Assembly (NCBI GenBank): GCA_037367405.1
Contig: JAZKJV010003378.1
Location: 1-64,000, forward strand
Direction of reading: 5' to 3'
From: Ottelia alismoides
Lineage: Eukaryota; Streptophyta; Magnoliopsida; Alismatales; Hydrocharitaceae
Length of the DNA: 64,000 nt
Shown here piece by piece: positions 44,286 to 56,430 of the stretch. The position numbers and the translations under genes are program-made. Below the pieces are notes generated by a model. That model was not told the origin of the DNA. It worked only from the letters and a program-made list of their open reading frames with translations, and made no database searches. The number at the start of each line of letters is the position of its first letter. The stretch's first letter is position 1.

Positions 44286-44311
44286 CGCTATACCAGGTAA
44301 ATAAAATAGCG
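44286..44311 (+). promoter_or_regulatory. Stem-loop with AATAAA in loop, 5' LTR of Athila-2
   Basis: CGCTAT (44286-44291) pairs with ATAGCG (44306-44311). The loop ACCAGGTAAATAAA includes AATAAA. Confidence 0.6.
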
Positions 44312-44442
44312 AGACCGCTTATATTTGATTGATTGATTTCTTGAGTGGTTTATTTTTCTTGATTGACCGATTGGATTTATTGAGGACAACAACACTTGAT
44401 ATTTATTCCACCTTAGTCGATCGTAAATCGGTGTCTTCAGAA

Positions 44443-44460
44443 TGGCGTCGTTGTCGGGGA
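44443..44460 (+). promoter_or_regulatory. Primer-binding site (tRNA-Asp) of Athila-2
   Basis: TGGCGTCGTTGTCGGGGA, three bases after the LTR; two C-to-T changes from the expected TGGCGCCGTTGCCGGGG. Confidence 0.88.
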
Positions 44461-45763
44461 GCACAACTTAGTGGTTAGATTTCATTTTTGATCATTTTTG
44501 TATCTATCCATTATACCTAATTTCTGACATCTTCTATTTCACTTTTTCTGTGAAGAACTGCCCGAGGGATGATTCAGATTGCCTTTGGAGGAGCTCGCAT
44601 TTGAGGAGGAGAAGAGGAGAAGAGAGAGCAGTTACCTTAGATAGATAGTTTTTATTTTTGCGTAAAAACCATTATTGTAATAACTTAGACTCTTGAGACT
44701 CTCTTTGGACACTTGGTTATTCGGGGTTTGTTTTGCCGAGTGCCGGTGCACTCGGTGGACCTCACTGTGATTTTCTGAGGTTTTTCACATTTATTTTCTA
44801 TTTGATTCCCGAGGATTTGGCCCCTAGATTTAGGATTTCTATTTGCTTGAGCTCGTAATTAGCTAGGTCCAAACACCTTAATATCTTATATGTTCCTATA
44901 GAACGTAATTGGACTCACTAAAAAACATAAAAGTTAACTTAATTGGTTAAGAGACCATGCGCCAAGAGAGACTATATATAGTGCTTGTAGGACCCACTGT
45001 GGTGGGCACCGATCGGCCTCTAAGACCGGACTCACGTCTTTTCTCTGATTAGTTAACTGCAGTTCTTCATGCTAATAGAAGTTGCTCATCTTAGGGACGA
45101 TTTCCTTGTGCATCATATAGGTAGTTTTATTTCTATATTTTATTTTATACACGGATCACCCTGCATGTAGAGTGTTGGAGCAAGGTATGCATTTCTATTT
45201 TTGCATGCATCATAATGTTTGATTGCGCATCGACTTTGCCGACTTCCTCCCCCAGTTTTCTTAGACTTAAATAAACAAGGAAATCAGAATATTCATTAGG
45301 CGTTGTATTCTTTTAGAAATCACATAAAAAGTGATAACCAATAAAATTTGGGACTCCTAAAGAAAACTTGACCTAAAATCAAACTTCACCTAAAAATCTT
45401 TGTTTTGGGGAGAGTCACCCCCTCCTTGTTTGATTTATTTGCAGTGAGAGAGAGACATGTAATCGGTAATCGGTCCGGGACTTCCTTAGCAGATTAGGAA
45501 GATCAGGTAGCTGGTAAATGGTTTGTACCCATACTGGCTGGGAAAAACTGGTTATGAGATCCGGGATTGTCTCTTGGGAGCGTCGGGCTCCTAACAGCTC
45601 TCTTAACTGCTTTGATAGATTGAATTATCACCTAAATAAAATTTGACAAGATTAACGATCGAACTTTCGCGGTCATCAACTTGCATTGCGTAGGAGAATT
45701 GGGGGTTTGATTTCTCATCTTATTTACGTCCCAGATCCAATCTTTATAAATCCCCACATCACA
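44461..45763 (+). other. 5' leader of Athila-2
   Basis: 1.3 kb non-coding. Contains the strong stem-loop at 44736-44755, the CACCGATCGG block near 45007, and TTCATTAGGCGTTGT near 45293, all shared with the Athila-1 leader. Confidence 0.7.
44736..44755 (+). promoter_or_regulatory. Conserved leader stem-loop of Athila-2
   Basis: CCGAGTGC (44736-44743) pairs with GCACTCGG (44748-44755) around CGGT. Compared with Athila-1, bases differ on both arms yet all pairs are kept. Confidence 0.65.
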
Positions 45764-47870
45764 ATGATGGGGAGGAGGTCCCTTAGGTTGCCTTTGACAG
45801 CACCGCTTTTCAGCACTCCTCCTTGTTCATCTAGGGCAGTTTCAGAAAGCTCAAACCCCCTCTCTGAACCCGAATTCACCTCCACCATGTTCCCCCTTGA
45901 CCACCCTTCTTTCATCCCTGAGGTACCAGTACATAGGCCAGCACAACTATATGTTCATTTGATAAAACCTGAGTTAGGGTCTTTTGCCTTTGTAGAGACC
46001 GAAGACATGGCCAGCAGTGAGGGAAGGACCGATGAGCAGCCACAAGGATCAGCGTTCGTACTAGACCAAGCTGCCATCAACAACACATTACTCACCTCCT
46101 TGGAGACCATGCAAAGATAGATCTGCGATTGAGCATTCATGGTAGAGGTGAGGCGAGAGCTCACGCAGATGCGAGCTGACAGAGATGAGTCGTAGAGACC
46201 AGCCGGTGGAGACATACTATGCCAGGAGGGTGGAGACGGATGCTAGGATGAGCCGCAAGAGCCAGCGAAACCAGCATGCACGATGAAGCAGTTTCACAAC
46301 ACTGGTGCAACCCTCACCCATAGATGGATTCAGCTGCCCGAGATCCTTGGCGACTTCGAGCTTCGCCCCCAGACCATTCAGTTACTCCCCAGATTCCATG
46401 GGCTATCCACCGAGGAGCCCCATCTCTATCTGCATGAGTTTGAGATGATATGCGTCATTGTCCATGAAAAATTTGTGGACGAGGGCACGATCAAGCTGAT
46501 TGTCTTCTCATTCTCCTTGGTTGATAGAGCAGCCTACTGGCTGAAGCACTTAGGGAGGGTAGTCACTACTTGGGAGCAACTTCGGACCAAGTACTTGAAC
46601 AAGTACTATCCACTCGGTGGACCAATGCAGCACGAGTGATGATTAGCAACTTCACCATGATCCGAAACGAACAGTTCCATGAAGCCTGGGATCGATTCAT
46701 AGAGCTCATCGATAGGTGTCCACACCACGAGATCAGCAAGCCCAATCTTGTCCAGAGTTTCTTTTGTGGGCTTACACCTGAGCTGCATGGGATAGTGAAC
46801 ACCTCGTATGGAGGTTCCGACTTTGCCAAGGATGAAGACCAGTTCTGGGCCATCTATGAGGAGATGGTAGAGAACTATACGATGATGTCCCATACCTGCA
46901 TCTACGCTCAGGGGAAACCTCTCCCATAGGCGATTTCATATGAGAAGATTGCACATGCCGATGCCAGTCCCTCCACTTCTTTGTCAGAAGCAGCACTTGC
47001 CGAGTCTTCAGCTGCCGACATGGGCATTATCAATCAAAAGTTGGACTGGATCGAGATTATAGAGAAGAAGGATAGCCAAGTCATGGACAAGCTCAACAAT
47101 CTTGATGAGCTTCCCAGAGCTTGAGTGACCTGAAGACCCAGATCATGTGTCTCCAAGAGACACAGGCAGCTTCTCAACCCCGTCTCAGGTCACGGACTGA
47201 TCCAGGGAGCAACTATTCCCAACCTTCTGCCTCGTACCATCAAGTTTACCACATCCAAGCAAAGCCGATTCAGGAGTAGCTCCAACACTATCAATAGCCA
47301 CCACCATCTCCAAACACTCAGATGGTGGTTTGCCAGTCGGATCAGCCCTTGGCAGCCCTTCTCCTGCCACATCTCGAGCAGCAGGAGCCGTTGATGGAAG
47401 TCAACGGGTTCTGGTACTCCTAGTACCAACCTCAACCTGAGATTTGTCATGACCATCTTGGTTTTCGTTGGTCCACTGGAGGCACCTCTTCCCAGCGGCA
47501 GCCTCCAGCTCAGGCAGGGCAGAGCAGCCAGTCTCAGCAGCCCCAGTACTCCCAGCAGCAGCAGCATGCTTCTCGTCCCCACTATCGGGAACAACAGTGG
47601 AGGCAGCAACCTCATTAGTATTCCTAGCCTCTTCCTCACTATTAGCAGCAGCAGACTCAGCCTCATTTCCAGAGAGGCAACCCATTTGGTTCTCATGCAC
47701 CAGTCTATGAGAACCCAGCCGTTGATGACATCGCACGCTTGTTCTGTGATCAGAAGGCCTCCTTCTGGCAAGAGATAGACGAGTTCTGACAGGAGATGAG
47801 GGAGATAATAAAGGGCAAGGCCGCCATACCTGCTCAGACTGAACCCAACCCAAACAATCCGAAGAGAAAA
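45764..47870 (+). pseudogene. Gag of Athila-2
   Basis: Starts MMGRRSLRLPLTAPL at tandem ATGs (45764, 45767). The first frame stops at a TAG (46118-46120); the capsid-like domain resumes at 46283 (THRWIQLPEILGDFELR, EFEMICVIVHEKF, YWLKHLGRVVTTWEQL), shifts frame near 46620 and continues (NEQFHEAWDRFIEL, NLVQSFFCGLTPELHG, FAKDEDQFWAIYEEM) to TAG 46927-46929. A coiled stretch and a Gln/Pro/Ser-rich region (47200-47700) follow, ending with a charged helix near 47790-47820. Structural particle protein; non-functional here. Confidence 0.85.
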
Positions 47871-49150
47871 TCTAAGAAGGTATGGTTTACAGAAACCACC
47901 ACTCCTAGTGACATTATGGATGATTCTTCTTCTATTATATTTGATGTTGATTTTGTGACACTTAGGAGTGGTAGGATGCCAGTCGGTGGCTACTTGTCTT
48001 TGCGACATCCCGATGCAGGCTCCAGGGCGCAAGACGAGGATGGAAGCGGTTTTGATGCCGCTTATCATGATGATGATGCCAGTGGTGATGATGCCACCAA
48101 GGATGATGATCCATATGACGGTAGTGTCCATCGTATTTCTAGTTGCAGACGGTGGTACTGAGGTCACCCAGATTCCAAATGCTAGGCCAAAGTACGGCGC
48201 TAATGTTGTGAGTACAAATGTTGTCAGTGGTACTGATGCCACCAAGTTACCTTCTGTTGTGTTGCCTCATTTTATATCTGAGGACAGTTATAAAAAAATA
48301 CAAAAATGGAAAAACAACAAAAAATCAAAAATATGAATAAAGGAAAGGTTTTTTTATCTCCTATGAGTCCATCTATTGTGCTTGATGATCTTTGCATGGA
48401 TTCTAGCCTATTGCATGCATGGGAACCTACTCCAAACCCTCATCTCTCTGGAGAGGGTCCCTCCATCCCCTTCCCTCAAGCACTTCGCTTAGGAAAGGGG
48501 ACCAAAATAGAAAATCCAAAAAAGAAGCACCAGATAGAGTTCAACGAGAAGATGATAGATAGATTCCAGATATAGCTGACTCTATAGGAGGCACTCGAGC
48601 ACATTCCTCTTTTCCAGAAGAACTTGAGAGAGAAGACTACTATCCGTAGGAAGAAGAGGAACCACAATGCAGAGATCCATGTGCTCACCCGTGCCACATG
48701 CTTTGCCATTCAGAACCGGTTGCCAGCCAAGAGACCAGATGCATGAGCTTTGTCTGTCAGATGTCACATTCATGATCAGAGGCTCAATCGTACTCTATTA
48801 GACATCGGTTCTTCGATTAAACTCCTCCCAGCTACCTTACTCGATTGATTCGAGTTTGGCCCTCTTAGACATAGCCGGACAGTCCTACAGTTTGCTGATA
48901 GATCCATTAAGAGGTCGAAGGGGTTACTCAAGGATGTTGTCCTCACAATTCAGGGCCTGGAATTTCCCATGGACTTTGTTGTATTCGACGTGGAGATCCC
49001 TGAATCCATGACAGATACCCCATCATCTTAGTATGACCTTTCTTGGCCACAGCCAAGGTAGTGTCCAATCATGATAGTGGGAAGGTATACTTTTGTGTCG
49101 AGGGAAAAAGTGTACAAATAGAGACGGTCGAGGAGACTAGAACTAGAGAT
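47871..49150 (+). pseudogene. Acidic spacer and aspartic protease of Athila-2
   Basis: Open stretches at 47796-48161 and 48306-48575, then NAEIHVLTRATCFAIQNRLP and the active site, here LLDIGSSIKLLP (Asp codon 48801-48803), where the usual Ser of DSG is Ile. LQFADRSIKRSKGLLKDVV and FPMDFVVFDVEIPE follow. Several stops, two of them TGA in place of a sense codon in Athila-1. Confidence 0.8.
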
Positions 49151-49690
49151 TCAGCTTGCTCAGAGCAAACTACCAACTCGGATTAGATGACAGACGCAAA
49201 TCCAGATGTCTACCAGGAGTATGATTTTGTGTGATTACAGATGATGAAGCAGTTTGGGCAGATCTAGCATCACGAGCTCTTATCACACCTTCAGATTCTA
49301 TGGAGTTACATATGACATTTGATGAGAGTTCATAGAGCACTCTCATGGTATAGAACGCCTGAGAGGCTGATGATTGCGATCAGGATAGCAAGGTAGGTTT
49401 TGTTTCATGTGATTTAGATTCAGATCCCTCGGACACAGACACTGACTTTGATTGGCAGGACTTTGAATATTACTTACCGTGTCTAGTGTCCACAGAGCCA
49501 ATACCTAGGGCGGAGAGCGAGATGAGACAGTTGACAGATACACCAGCAAGGTCATCTTTGTCAGATTTACACACTCAGTGAGAGTTCTCACATACAGATC
49601 CGGTATCCTTCATGCAGACATTTCAGAGGTCAGATATACCAGCTCCCACTTGTCATGAATTGAAGACCTTGCCGCAGAGCATGAAGTACA
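49151..49690 (+). pseudogene. Acidic protease-RT linker of Athila-2
   Basis: Asp/Glu/Ser-rich, broken by stops, colinear with 18871-19390 of Athila-1. No domain. Confidence 0.55.
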
Positions 49691-50700
49691 GATTCCTTAT
49701 GGGTGAGACAGATATGTTCCCAATCATTATCTCAGCAGATTTGACTGAAGACCAAGAATCTTGTTTGATGGAGGTTCTTGAAAGAAACTACAAGGCAATA
49801 GGATGGAGTGTAGCTGATCTCCAGGGGATAAGTCTGGCCATGTGCTCCCACCACATCTATTTTGAGGAGGACACCAAGCCATCGATGAGTTCCAGCAAAT
49901 GATGAACCTGAATCTTCGAGATGTGGTCATGAAGGAAATATTGAAGTGGTAGAGCACAGATTTTATCTACCCCATCTGTGACTCCAAATGGGTTAGTCCA
50001 TTGCATGTGGTACCCAAGAAGACAGGTATTACCACAGTTGTGAGTGAGTCTGGAGAGGAGATAGCTACTCGAGTACCCACTTCTTGGAGGGCATGTGTGG
50101 ACTACAGACGATTGAATCAGGCCACTAAGAAGGATCATTTCCCGTTGCCATTTATTGATCAGATTATCGATAGGCTAGCTGGGAAGAGTCACTATTGCTT
50201 TCTTGACGGGTACTCAGGATACAATCAGGTGGTCATTGCACTCAAAAACCAGGAGAAAATGGCGTTCACATGTCCATTCGGAATGTATGCTTTTAGACGG
50301 ATGATCTTTTGTTCGTAATGCCCTAGCTACATTCCAAAGGTGTAGGCTTTCCATCTTCTCGGACATGATGGGTGAGTGTTTAGAAGTCTTCATGGATGAC
50401 TTTTCGGTCTATGACGATGGGTTTGATGCGTGTCTTGACTTCCTAGACTGAGTACTTCAGCGATGCATCGAGTTCAACTTGTTCTATCTTGGGAGAAGAG
50501 TCATTTCATGATGACTCAGGGGACGATCCTTTGCCATATCATCTCTGATAGAGGCATGGAGGTCGATCCAGCCAAGGTGGATATCATCAAAAAACTCAAT
50601 CCACCATCCAATTTGCGACAGTTGCGGTCTTTTTTGGGGCATGTTAGTTTCTACCGATGGTTCATATAGGACTTCAGTCATATTGCCCGATCGCTTACTG
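49691..50700 (+). pseudogene. Reverse transcriptase of Athila-2
   Basis: KAIGWSVADLQGISLAMCSH at the N-terminus, then VVPKKTGITTVVSESGEEI, DYRRLNQATKKDHFPLPF, GKSHYCFLDGYSGYNQ, a frameshift near 50310 in the PFGLCNA motif, catalytic FMDDF (50389-50403), and LRSFLGHVSFYRWF. TAG at 49950-49952 is at the same codon as the stop in Athila-1. Confidence 0.92.
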
Positions 50701-51180
50701 ATTTTATGACAAAAGACGCTGAGTTCATTATAGATGATAAGTGTCTTGCATCATTTGAGACTCTCAAGGCTTTAGTTGTGCAGGCTCTTGTCCTTCAACC
50801 ACCCGATTGGTCCCTCCCATTTGAGAACATGACAAACGCTTCTGATTTTGCCATAGGGGTTGTGCTTGGACAGAGGAGGGATGTATTACCGTTTGCCATT
50901 CACTACGCTAGCCGGACTTTGGATGCCTCTCAACGGAACTACATCGTGACTGAGAAGGAGATGCTAGCCGTAATGTTTGCTTTGGATAAGTTTCGATCGT
51001 ACATTCTTGGATCTAGAATGACTATCTATACAAATCAAACCACCATCCGATACCTCATGGCAAAGAAGGATGCCAAAGCCAGATTGACCAAATGGATCCT
51101 TTTACTCCAGGAGTTTGATATAGAGATTAAGGATAAACCTGGAGTCAAGAATGCGGTGGAAGATCACCTCTCCTGATTAG
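50701..51180 (+). pseudogene. RNase H of Athila-2
   Basis: A 156-codon open stretch (50706-51176): NASDFAIGVVLGQRRDVLPF, YIVTEKEMLAVMFALDKF, IYTNQTTIRYL (usual TDH replaced by TNQ, so a catalytic Asp is lost), ending GVKNAVEDHLS at a TGA. Confidence 0.9.
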
Positions 51181-52542
51181 AGCATCTTGAGGATTCAGAG
51201 CAGACCACACCTATTACAGAGACTTTCCCAGACGAGGTCATTCTTGTTATCACCTCACTACTGTGGTACAATGACATTGTGAACTATCTTGTTTCCAAGA
51301 AAGTTCTACAAGGTTGGCCCAGGAAACGACTTAAGACCTTCCCTACGAAGGCCAAGTTGTACCATTGGGAAGATCCCATCCTTTACCATGAAGGAGGGGA
51401 TAGTGTATGGTGTTAGTGTATTCCTCAGGAGGAGCACCATAGCGTCCTCACCTACTGCCACAATCTTGAGGCAGGAGGACATCACTCAAGGAGACAGACA
51501 TTACAGAATGTTCTTCAATATGGCCTTTGATGGCCTACCCTCTTCAAGGATTCAGATGAATTCGTGAAGAGGTGCATTGACTATCAGAGGATGGGCACTT
51601 CTAGATAGCGTGATATGATGCTGATGCAACCCATTCACTTTTGTGAGGTTTTTGACGCGTGAGGCATCGATTTCATGGGTCCATTCCCTAAGAGTCAGGG
51701 ATTTGAGTACATTCTACTTGCTTTGGATTATGTTAGTCATTGGGTTGAGGCCATCCCCGCCCGAGCTGCAGATGCTAAGACTGTTTGCAAATTTTTTAGG
51801 AAGAATATCATTTCACGGTTCAGGGTACCTAGAGTTTCGATTTCAGATGGGGGAGTCATTTTATCAATGACAAGGTAAGGACCCTTGCTAACGAGTTCAG
51901 CATTGTCCATAGAGTTGCTACTCCATATCACCCTCAAACTAAGGTCTTGCTGAAGTATCGAATAGGGAGATCAAGATTATATTGCAGAAGGTTGTCCACC
52001 TAGACTGAAAGGATTGGTCACAGCTTTTGGACTCGATTTTGTGGGCCTATAGGACTTCCTTCAAGACACCTTTGGGCACATCTCCCTTTCGGCTCGTTTA
52101 TGGCAAGCAATGCCACATACCAGTGGAAATCAAGCACAAGTCACTTTGGGCGGTTACAGAGCTACTATTAGATTCCAAGAGTGTAGGAGATCAATGGAAA
52201 GCAGAATTGGCAGCCCTGGAGGAGTTGAGAGACATAACCTTCTCAAGTAGCCTACAATATATGGATAGAGTGAAGATATGGCATGACTCTCACATCAACC
52301 ATAAACAGTTTGAGTCGAACCAGAGAGTATGGCTATTTGATGCTAGGTTGAGATTATTTCCAGGGAAATTACAAAGCAAATGGAAGGGACCATACTTGAT
52401 CAGAAAGGTGCACGATAACGGAAGCAATGATATATCTGAGTTCTCATCTGATTCCACCTTTCGAGTTAATGGTCAACGCCTGAAGCCATATCTTGATCAT
52501 GATCCGCTGATCGTTGGCGTTGCCCCTATTCATTTTGTATGA
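51181..52542 (+). pseudogene. Integrase of Athila-2
   Basis: Zinc region with RCIDYQRM, again Tyr for the last Cys. Core: [19 protein letters not shown] (ORF 51675-51878), a frameshift at the second Asp (near 51850), another one-base loss near 51943 just before the Glu motif, where the Glu codon itself (GAA in GCTGAAGTA) is kept. The last 171 codons (52027-52542) are open and include SKWKGPYLIRKVHDN and the end APIHFV. Confidence 0.92.
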
Positions 52543-54572
52543 GATGTGGTCTTTGGCTCACATTAGTTGCATCTCATACATGATTATCACTTCTCCTTCG
52601 TAGTTGCATAGATCCATATTATCCATATCATTCATTCTTTTTGGCTGATACCCCATCTTCATCTTATGATTATGCTATACTTAGGGGACAATTCGCCATA
52701 AGTATAGGAGGGTATCAGACCTACGATTATTCATTTGATTTCATTACATCTGTTTTGATGCCTATACTTAGGGATATTTTGCCCTAAGTATAGGAGAGGT
52801 AACACATGTGCATCCTATTCTTTGGTTTTTCCATTGTTTACAGACTTCTATACTTAGGATTATTTGATCCTAAGTATAGGGGGATCACTGACCTCTATTC
52901 ATTACATTATTTCATTCGTCGTTGTAATATAGCATTCACTTCACTTCCCCATACTCAGCACGAGTTATGTCTTCCTTTCATCGCTCTTTGATCACTCTGA
53001 GGACATCATTCGAGCTAAGTATAGGGGGTGTCGTATATATTGTATATATACTTTAGCCATAACTTGTACTTTGTGTGTATTAATAAAATGGTTAAAAATT
53101 ACACAAATTTTAAAATTTTGTTTTATATAAATGTTTGTAAAAGCCTTTTGTAAAAATTAGTTTTGTACAAACTTTTGCAAAAATGATTTTGATTGTAAAT
53201 TTTTTTGTAAATATTTTGTGTATCAAACATGTATATAGTACAAAATTCTTAAAAAATGTTTGAAAAATAAATGTTTGCTAAATTTTGTTTGTAATGTTTG
53301 TAAAAAGATTTTAAAAATTTTACTTCTTTCTTGCATTCAAAATTTTCATAAAAATTTGCATATTTTGGAAATTTTCTCAAAAATAGTTTTGTAAATACAT
53401 GCATGTATATTCTTCTAAATCATGGTTGCTATTTAAACTAGTCTGGGATTAAATTGAAAAATGGAGCTTGGTTAAGACCTTAATCCACTTAACTTCAGAG
53501 GAACCATATAGGATTTGGGGTTAAGACTTTTCAGGTCCATAGTAACTTAATTCTTTGAGTCCACTAGGCCATGTTCACATGTCATCTTGATGAGCCTAGG
53601 TAGAACACTTAACAACGCACGCATAACTCTCAGAGACAATGGCTTAACTTGGGCATGCACCTTACACGTAGCTCAACATGGATGAGGTGGTGAGGAGGCA
53701 GAATCCTTTAGCTTGGGGTAGCATATGAGGGTAGTACTGCTAGCCGGAACCTCTCATCTTCCTCTAAGGAGGGATGTGCACCTCAACCCGGTCTAGTGGC
53801 ATTGAGGTCTAAAGACAAGAGTATGTGGGTTGCAATAATGCTTCAAAAGAGGGATAGTCTATTGGCTCAAGAAGAAAAATTCCTTATGTACATGATGCAC
53901 CATGTAAATATGTTGTATATATGCACATCAAAAAATTTGCAAAAATATGAAAAACTCCGAAAAAAGGGGGCAGGCCTGATTGAAAATAAAATGCATGACG
54001 AAATGTATATAGTGGATAAGCAAAGCTTATGTATTCCACCTTTTCATCTCATGGAAGCTTGCAGCTAAGACTTAGCTACACTGGTTAAGCTCCAAGGGAT
54101 ACGTGGCTACACTGGTCACGGTCCATTCTCTTCTTTCCCCCTCTTCTTGAGCCGGTTGAACTTGAACTTAGAAGGGAATACTCCTCTCCTCGAGGAAAGA
54201 GTTGCTAGACTGGGGGATTAGAATTACCTTGTTGAGGGAGGTTGTTTCTTTGCCATTTTTGAGGTGGGGAGCTACATATTGCTTACACAGTACAAGGAAA
54301 GATTCATAGTCGTTAGAGTTTGTGTATTTAGACTTGTTATGACCTAGTTATTAAGGAGTCCTGACCAAAGAACCGTGGAACTTAGAGGTTGTTAAGTCTT
54401 AAACCTATTTCCCAATAAGGTTCGGCCAAACTAATAATCCAAAGGCCCGACTGAGCTCCATATTCTAATTTAATGAAGACAAGTTTAATAATCAACTTTG
54501 GTTCTTTTTCTTTTCTTCTCCTCTTTTTCACTTCTTTTTCAAATAAGTGTTTGCTAAGGGACTAGCAAAGAT
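52543..54572 (+). other. Post-pol 3' region of Athila-2
   Basis: 2 kb without a sense gene. Palindrome array at 52676-52880, half-site CTAAGTATAGGGGG near 53014-53028, AT-rich centre, then the conserved tail (ATAATGCTTCAAAAGAGGG near 53836; AGAAGGGAATACTCC near 54170). The open stretch 53796-54068 is not preserved in Athila-1 and I do not call it. Confidence 0.7.
52676..52883 (+). repeat. Array of three palindromes with PPT-like tails, Athila-2
   Basis: Units at 52676-52706, 52763-52792 and 52849-52878, spacing 86-87 bp, with TATACTTAGG arms. Tails read AGGAGGG, GGAGAGG and GGGGG. Confidence 0.85.
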
Positions 54573-54586
54573 AAAGTATAGGGGGA
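54573..54586 (+). promoter_or_regulatory. Polypurine tract of Athila-2
   Basis: AAAGTATAGGGGGA directly before TGATGAATCTACG of the 3' LTR. Confidence 0.87.
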
Positions 54587-56430
54587 TGATGAATCTACGA
54601 TTCTCATTCTTTATACTTTTATTTTAGCTCTTTCTTTTTAGCAAAACCATCTATAAATACCTGTAAATACAATAATTTAACTTTGTGCATGCCTTTGTTA
54701 ATATCTCATAATTAACACCTATTTCCCAAAAAATAAAATAATGAAGGAAAAAAAGAAGGATGTATTTAGAATAAATATAGAGTGACCCGAACCCCAAGAG
54801 AATGTCAAATTTTGACCTTATTGCAAAGAAAATAAGTAGAGAGAGATAAGGGTACACTATGTATTGTACATATCACATATACTTGTACAAATAATTATTT
54901 ATTTATTTTTACAAAATATAAATAGTTTGTAATTTTTCAATACTTCTATATAGCTCTAATAAGAATATAAAAATAAAATAAAAATCAGAAAAACAAAATA
55001 TAAAATAAAATAAAATCCAACAACTCCTTGTACAAAAGACACGTGTATATAATACAATACCTATTTATTTTACAACCTTAACTAAATTACAAAAATAAAA
55101 CAAAATTATTTTATATTCCTAAAATTATTGTATAAATAAATAAAATAAAAATAAAAATAATTTTTGTCAAAATAATAAAATAAAATATTTGTACATAATA
55201 CACATAACATATTATACTGTATATACCTTTTTTCATAAAATTAATTAAAAATCACAGAAAATAGCTTATAAAATAATAAACATTTTTTATTTTATACACT
55301 TTTTATTTTAAAATTTTTACTATTTTATATTTAATTTCCTTTTATTTTTGTAAATTCTAATCTCTGATCGGACCACGTAGGATTATTGACCCTAGTCAAC
55401 GTCTCCTCCTAGCCGGGTCGAATCTGCCATCGCGTCGCCGGAGCTTCTTCTCGGATTTTTCCCGATCGCACCCGACCTTCTTTTGCCTTGATTCCACTGG
55501 CCGACTATGCTCCTAGGATCTGTGATCCTCACAAATCCCTAAGTGCAGCCGGATCTGCCTAGGGTTCCGCATTTTGATCCGATCTTTCTGGACCCTTGGG
55601 TGCGGCTATAAATATGCTCTTCAGGCTCCTGAGCTCCTCAGCTCGTTCCTCACGCTACTCTCCTCCCTTGAGCACCCTCAGCATGATAGGAGCTCGTAGG
55701 TGTCCTTAGGAGGTAGCATCAATGATCGAGTGAGCATGCTCAGCTCGTGGTTGGACATCTCCGTCGTGACTAGCCTCCCAACCTTCCTCAGCTAGGTAGA
55801 GGCCATAACCCCGCCATCCATCTCTTCCTGATGTTGCTGAGCTCTTCAGAAGCCTCGGGTATCCTTCATTTCATCCCCATTCCCACGTTCGCTTGGATTT
55901 TGTCTTTCATCGCCACCGCATTTCTTTACCTCCAACCAACTCGTCGGATCCCTATCACATATACCTATCCGCACAGATCGACTGTTTGACTTGCCATCAT
56001 CCTTCCTACGCATACTTTCCCCATTAGGTTCGTTCATCAAAACGAGATTAAGATCAGATCTCCTTCCCCCATATCTGCCGGAGATCGAACCCATTCCCCC
56101 CATCGCTTCTTTTTGTTTTCCCATGCAATAACCTGACCGGAGCATCACCCTCGAGTCGCTCTACCCTCTGCAGGTAATTATTCACGCTAGGAGACCCGTT
56201 TGATACCCAAGTTGCTCCACAGGAGCAGCTCTAGGAGGAGATTCGGCGTGACGCCAAACCAATCATCCTCCCTTCCATCGGAGTAGCTTACTCGAAGCGG
56301 TGTGCTCTGACGATCGTGCTAGACTTCTCAGAGACTTCATCAAAGCGACTGGGCACTCTCCAAGCTCAGGCAAAGGTCTCCAGACCCGAGTTTGTCCAGG
56401 ACGCTCTCCTGACGTTCGATATGGAGCTGA
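54587..56430 (+). repeat. 3' LTR of Athila-2, truncated
   Basis: Matches the first ~1.86 kb of the 5' LTR (40960-42828) up to GATATGGAGC, then breaks off near 56430. The missing half includes the whole R/U5 side. Confidence 0.9.

Larger units (their letters stand above)
40960..44439 (+). repeat. 5' LTR of Athila-2
   Basis: 3,480 bp; first 1.86 kb match 54587-56430. AT-rich U3 start, then GC-rich centre (41760-43150) with a TATA box, then AT-rich tail with a (TG)n run near 44120. Terminus CTTCA instead of CATCA. A 13-bp direct duplication (CTTCGACCCTGGT) is at about 44260-44285. Small open frames in the GC-rich centre are not genes. Confidence 0.92.
40960..56430 (+). mobile_element. Athila-2, Ty3/gypsy element with truncated 3' LTR
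   Basis: Same family as Athila-1: 3.48 kb 5' LTR, tRNA-Asp PBS, leader, gag, protease, RT, RNase H, integrase, palindrome array, PPT, then only 1.84 kb of 3' LTR. It begins TGATGAATCTATG at 40960 inside copia-2 (candidate duplication AAGAC, 40955-40959, whose partner is lost). No foreign insert splits it, so it serves as the best reference for the broken Athila-1 gag. Confidence 0.92.

Noticed and set aside
47190..48245. 351-codon frame on the minus strand opposite Athila-2 gag
   Set aside because: Shadow of the Gln/Ser-rich gag region (CAG runs read as Leu on the other strand); the opposite strand of Athila-1 does not keep it open.
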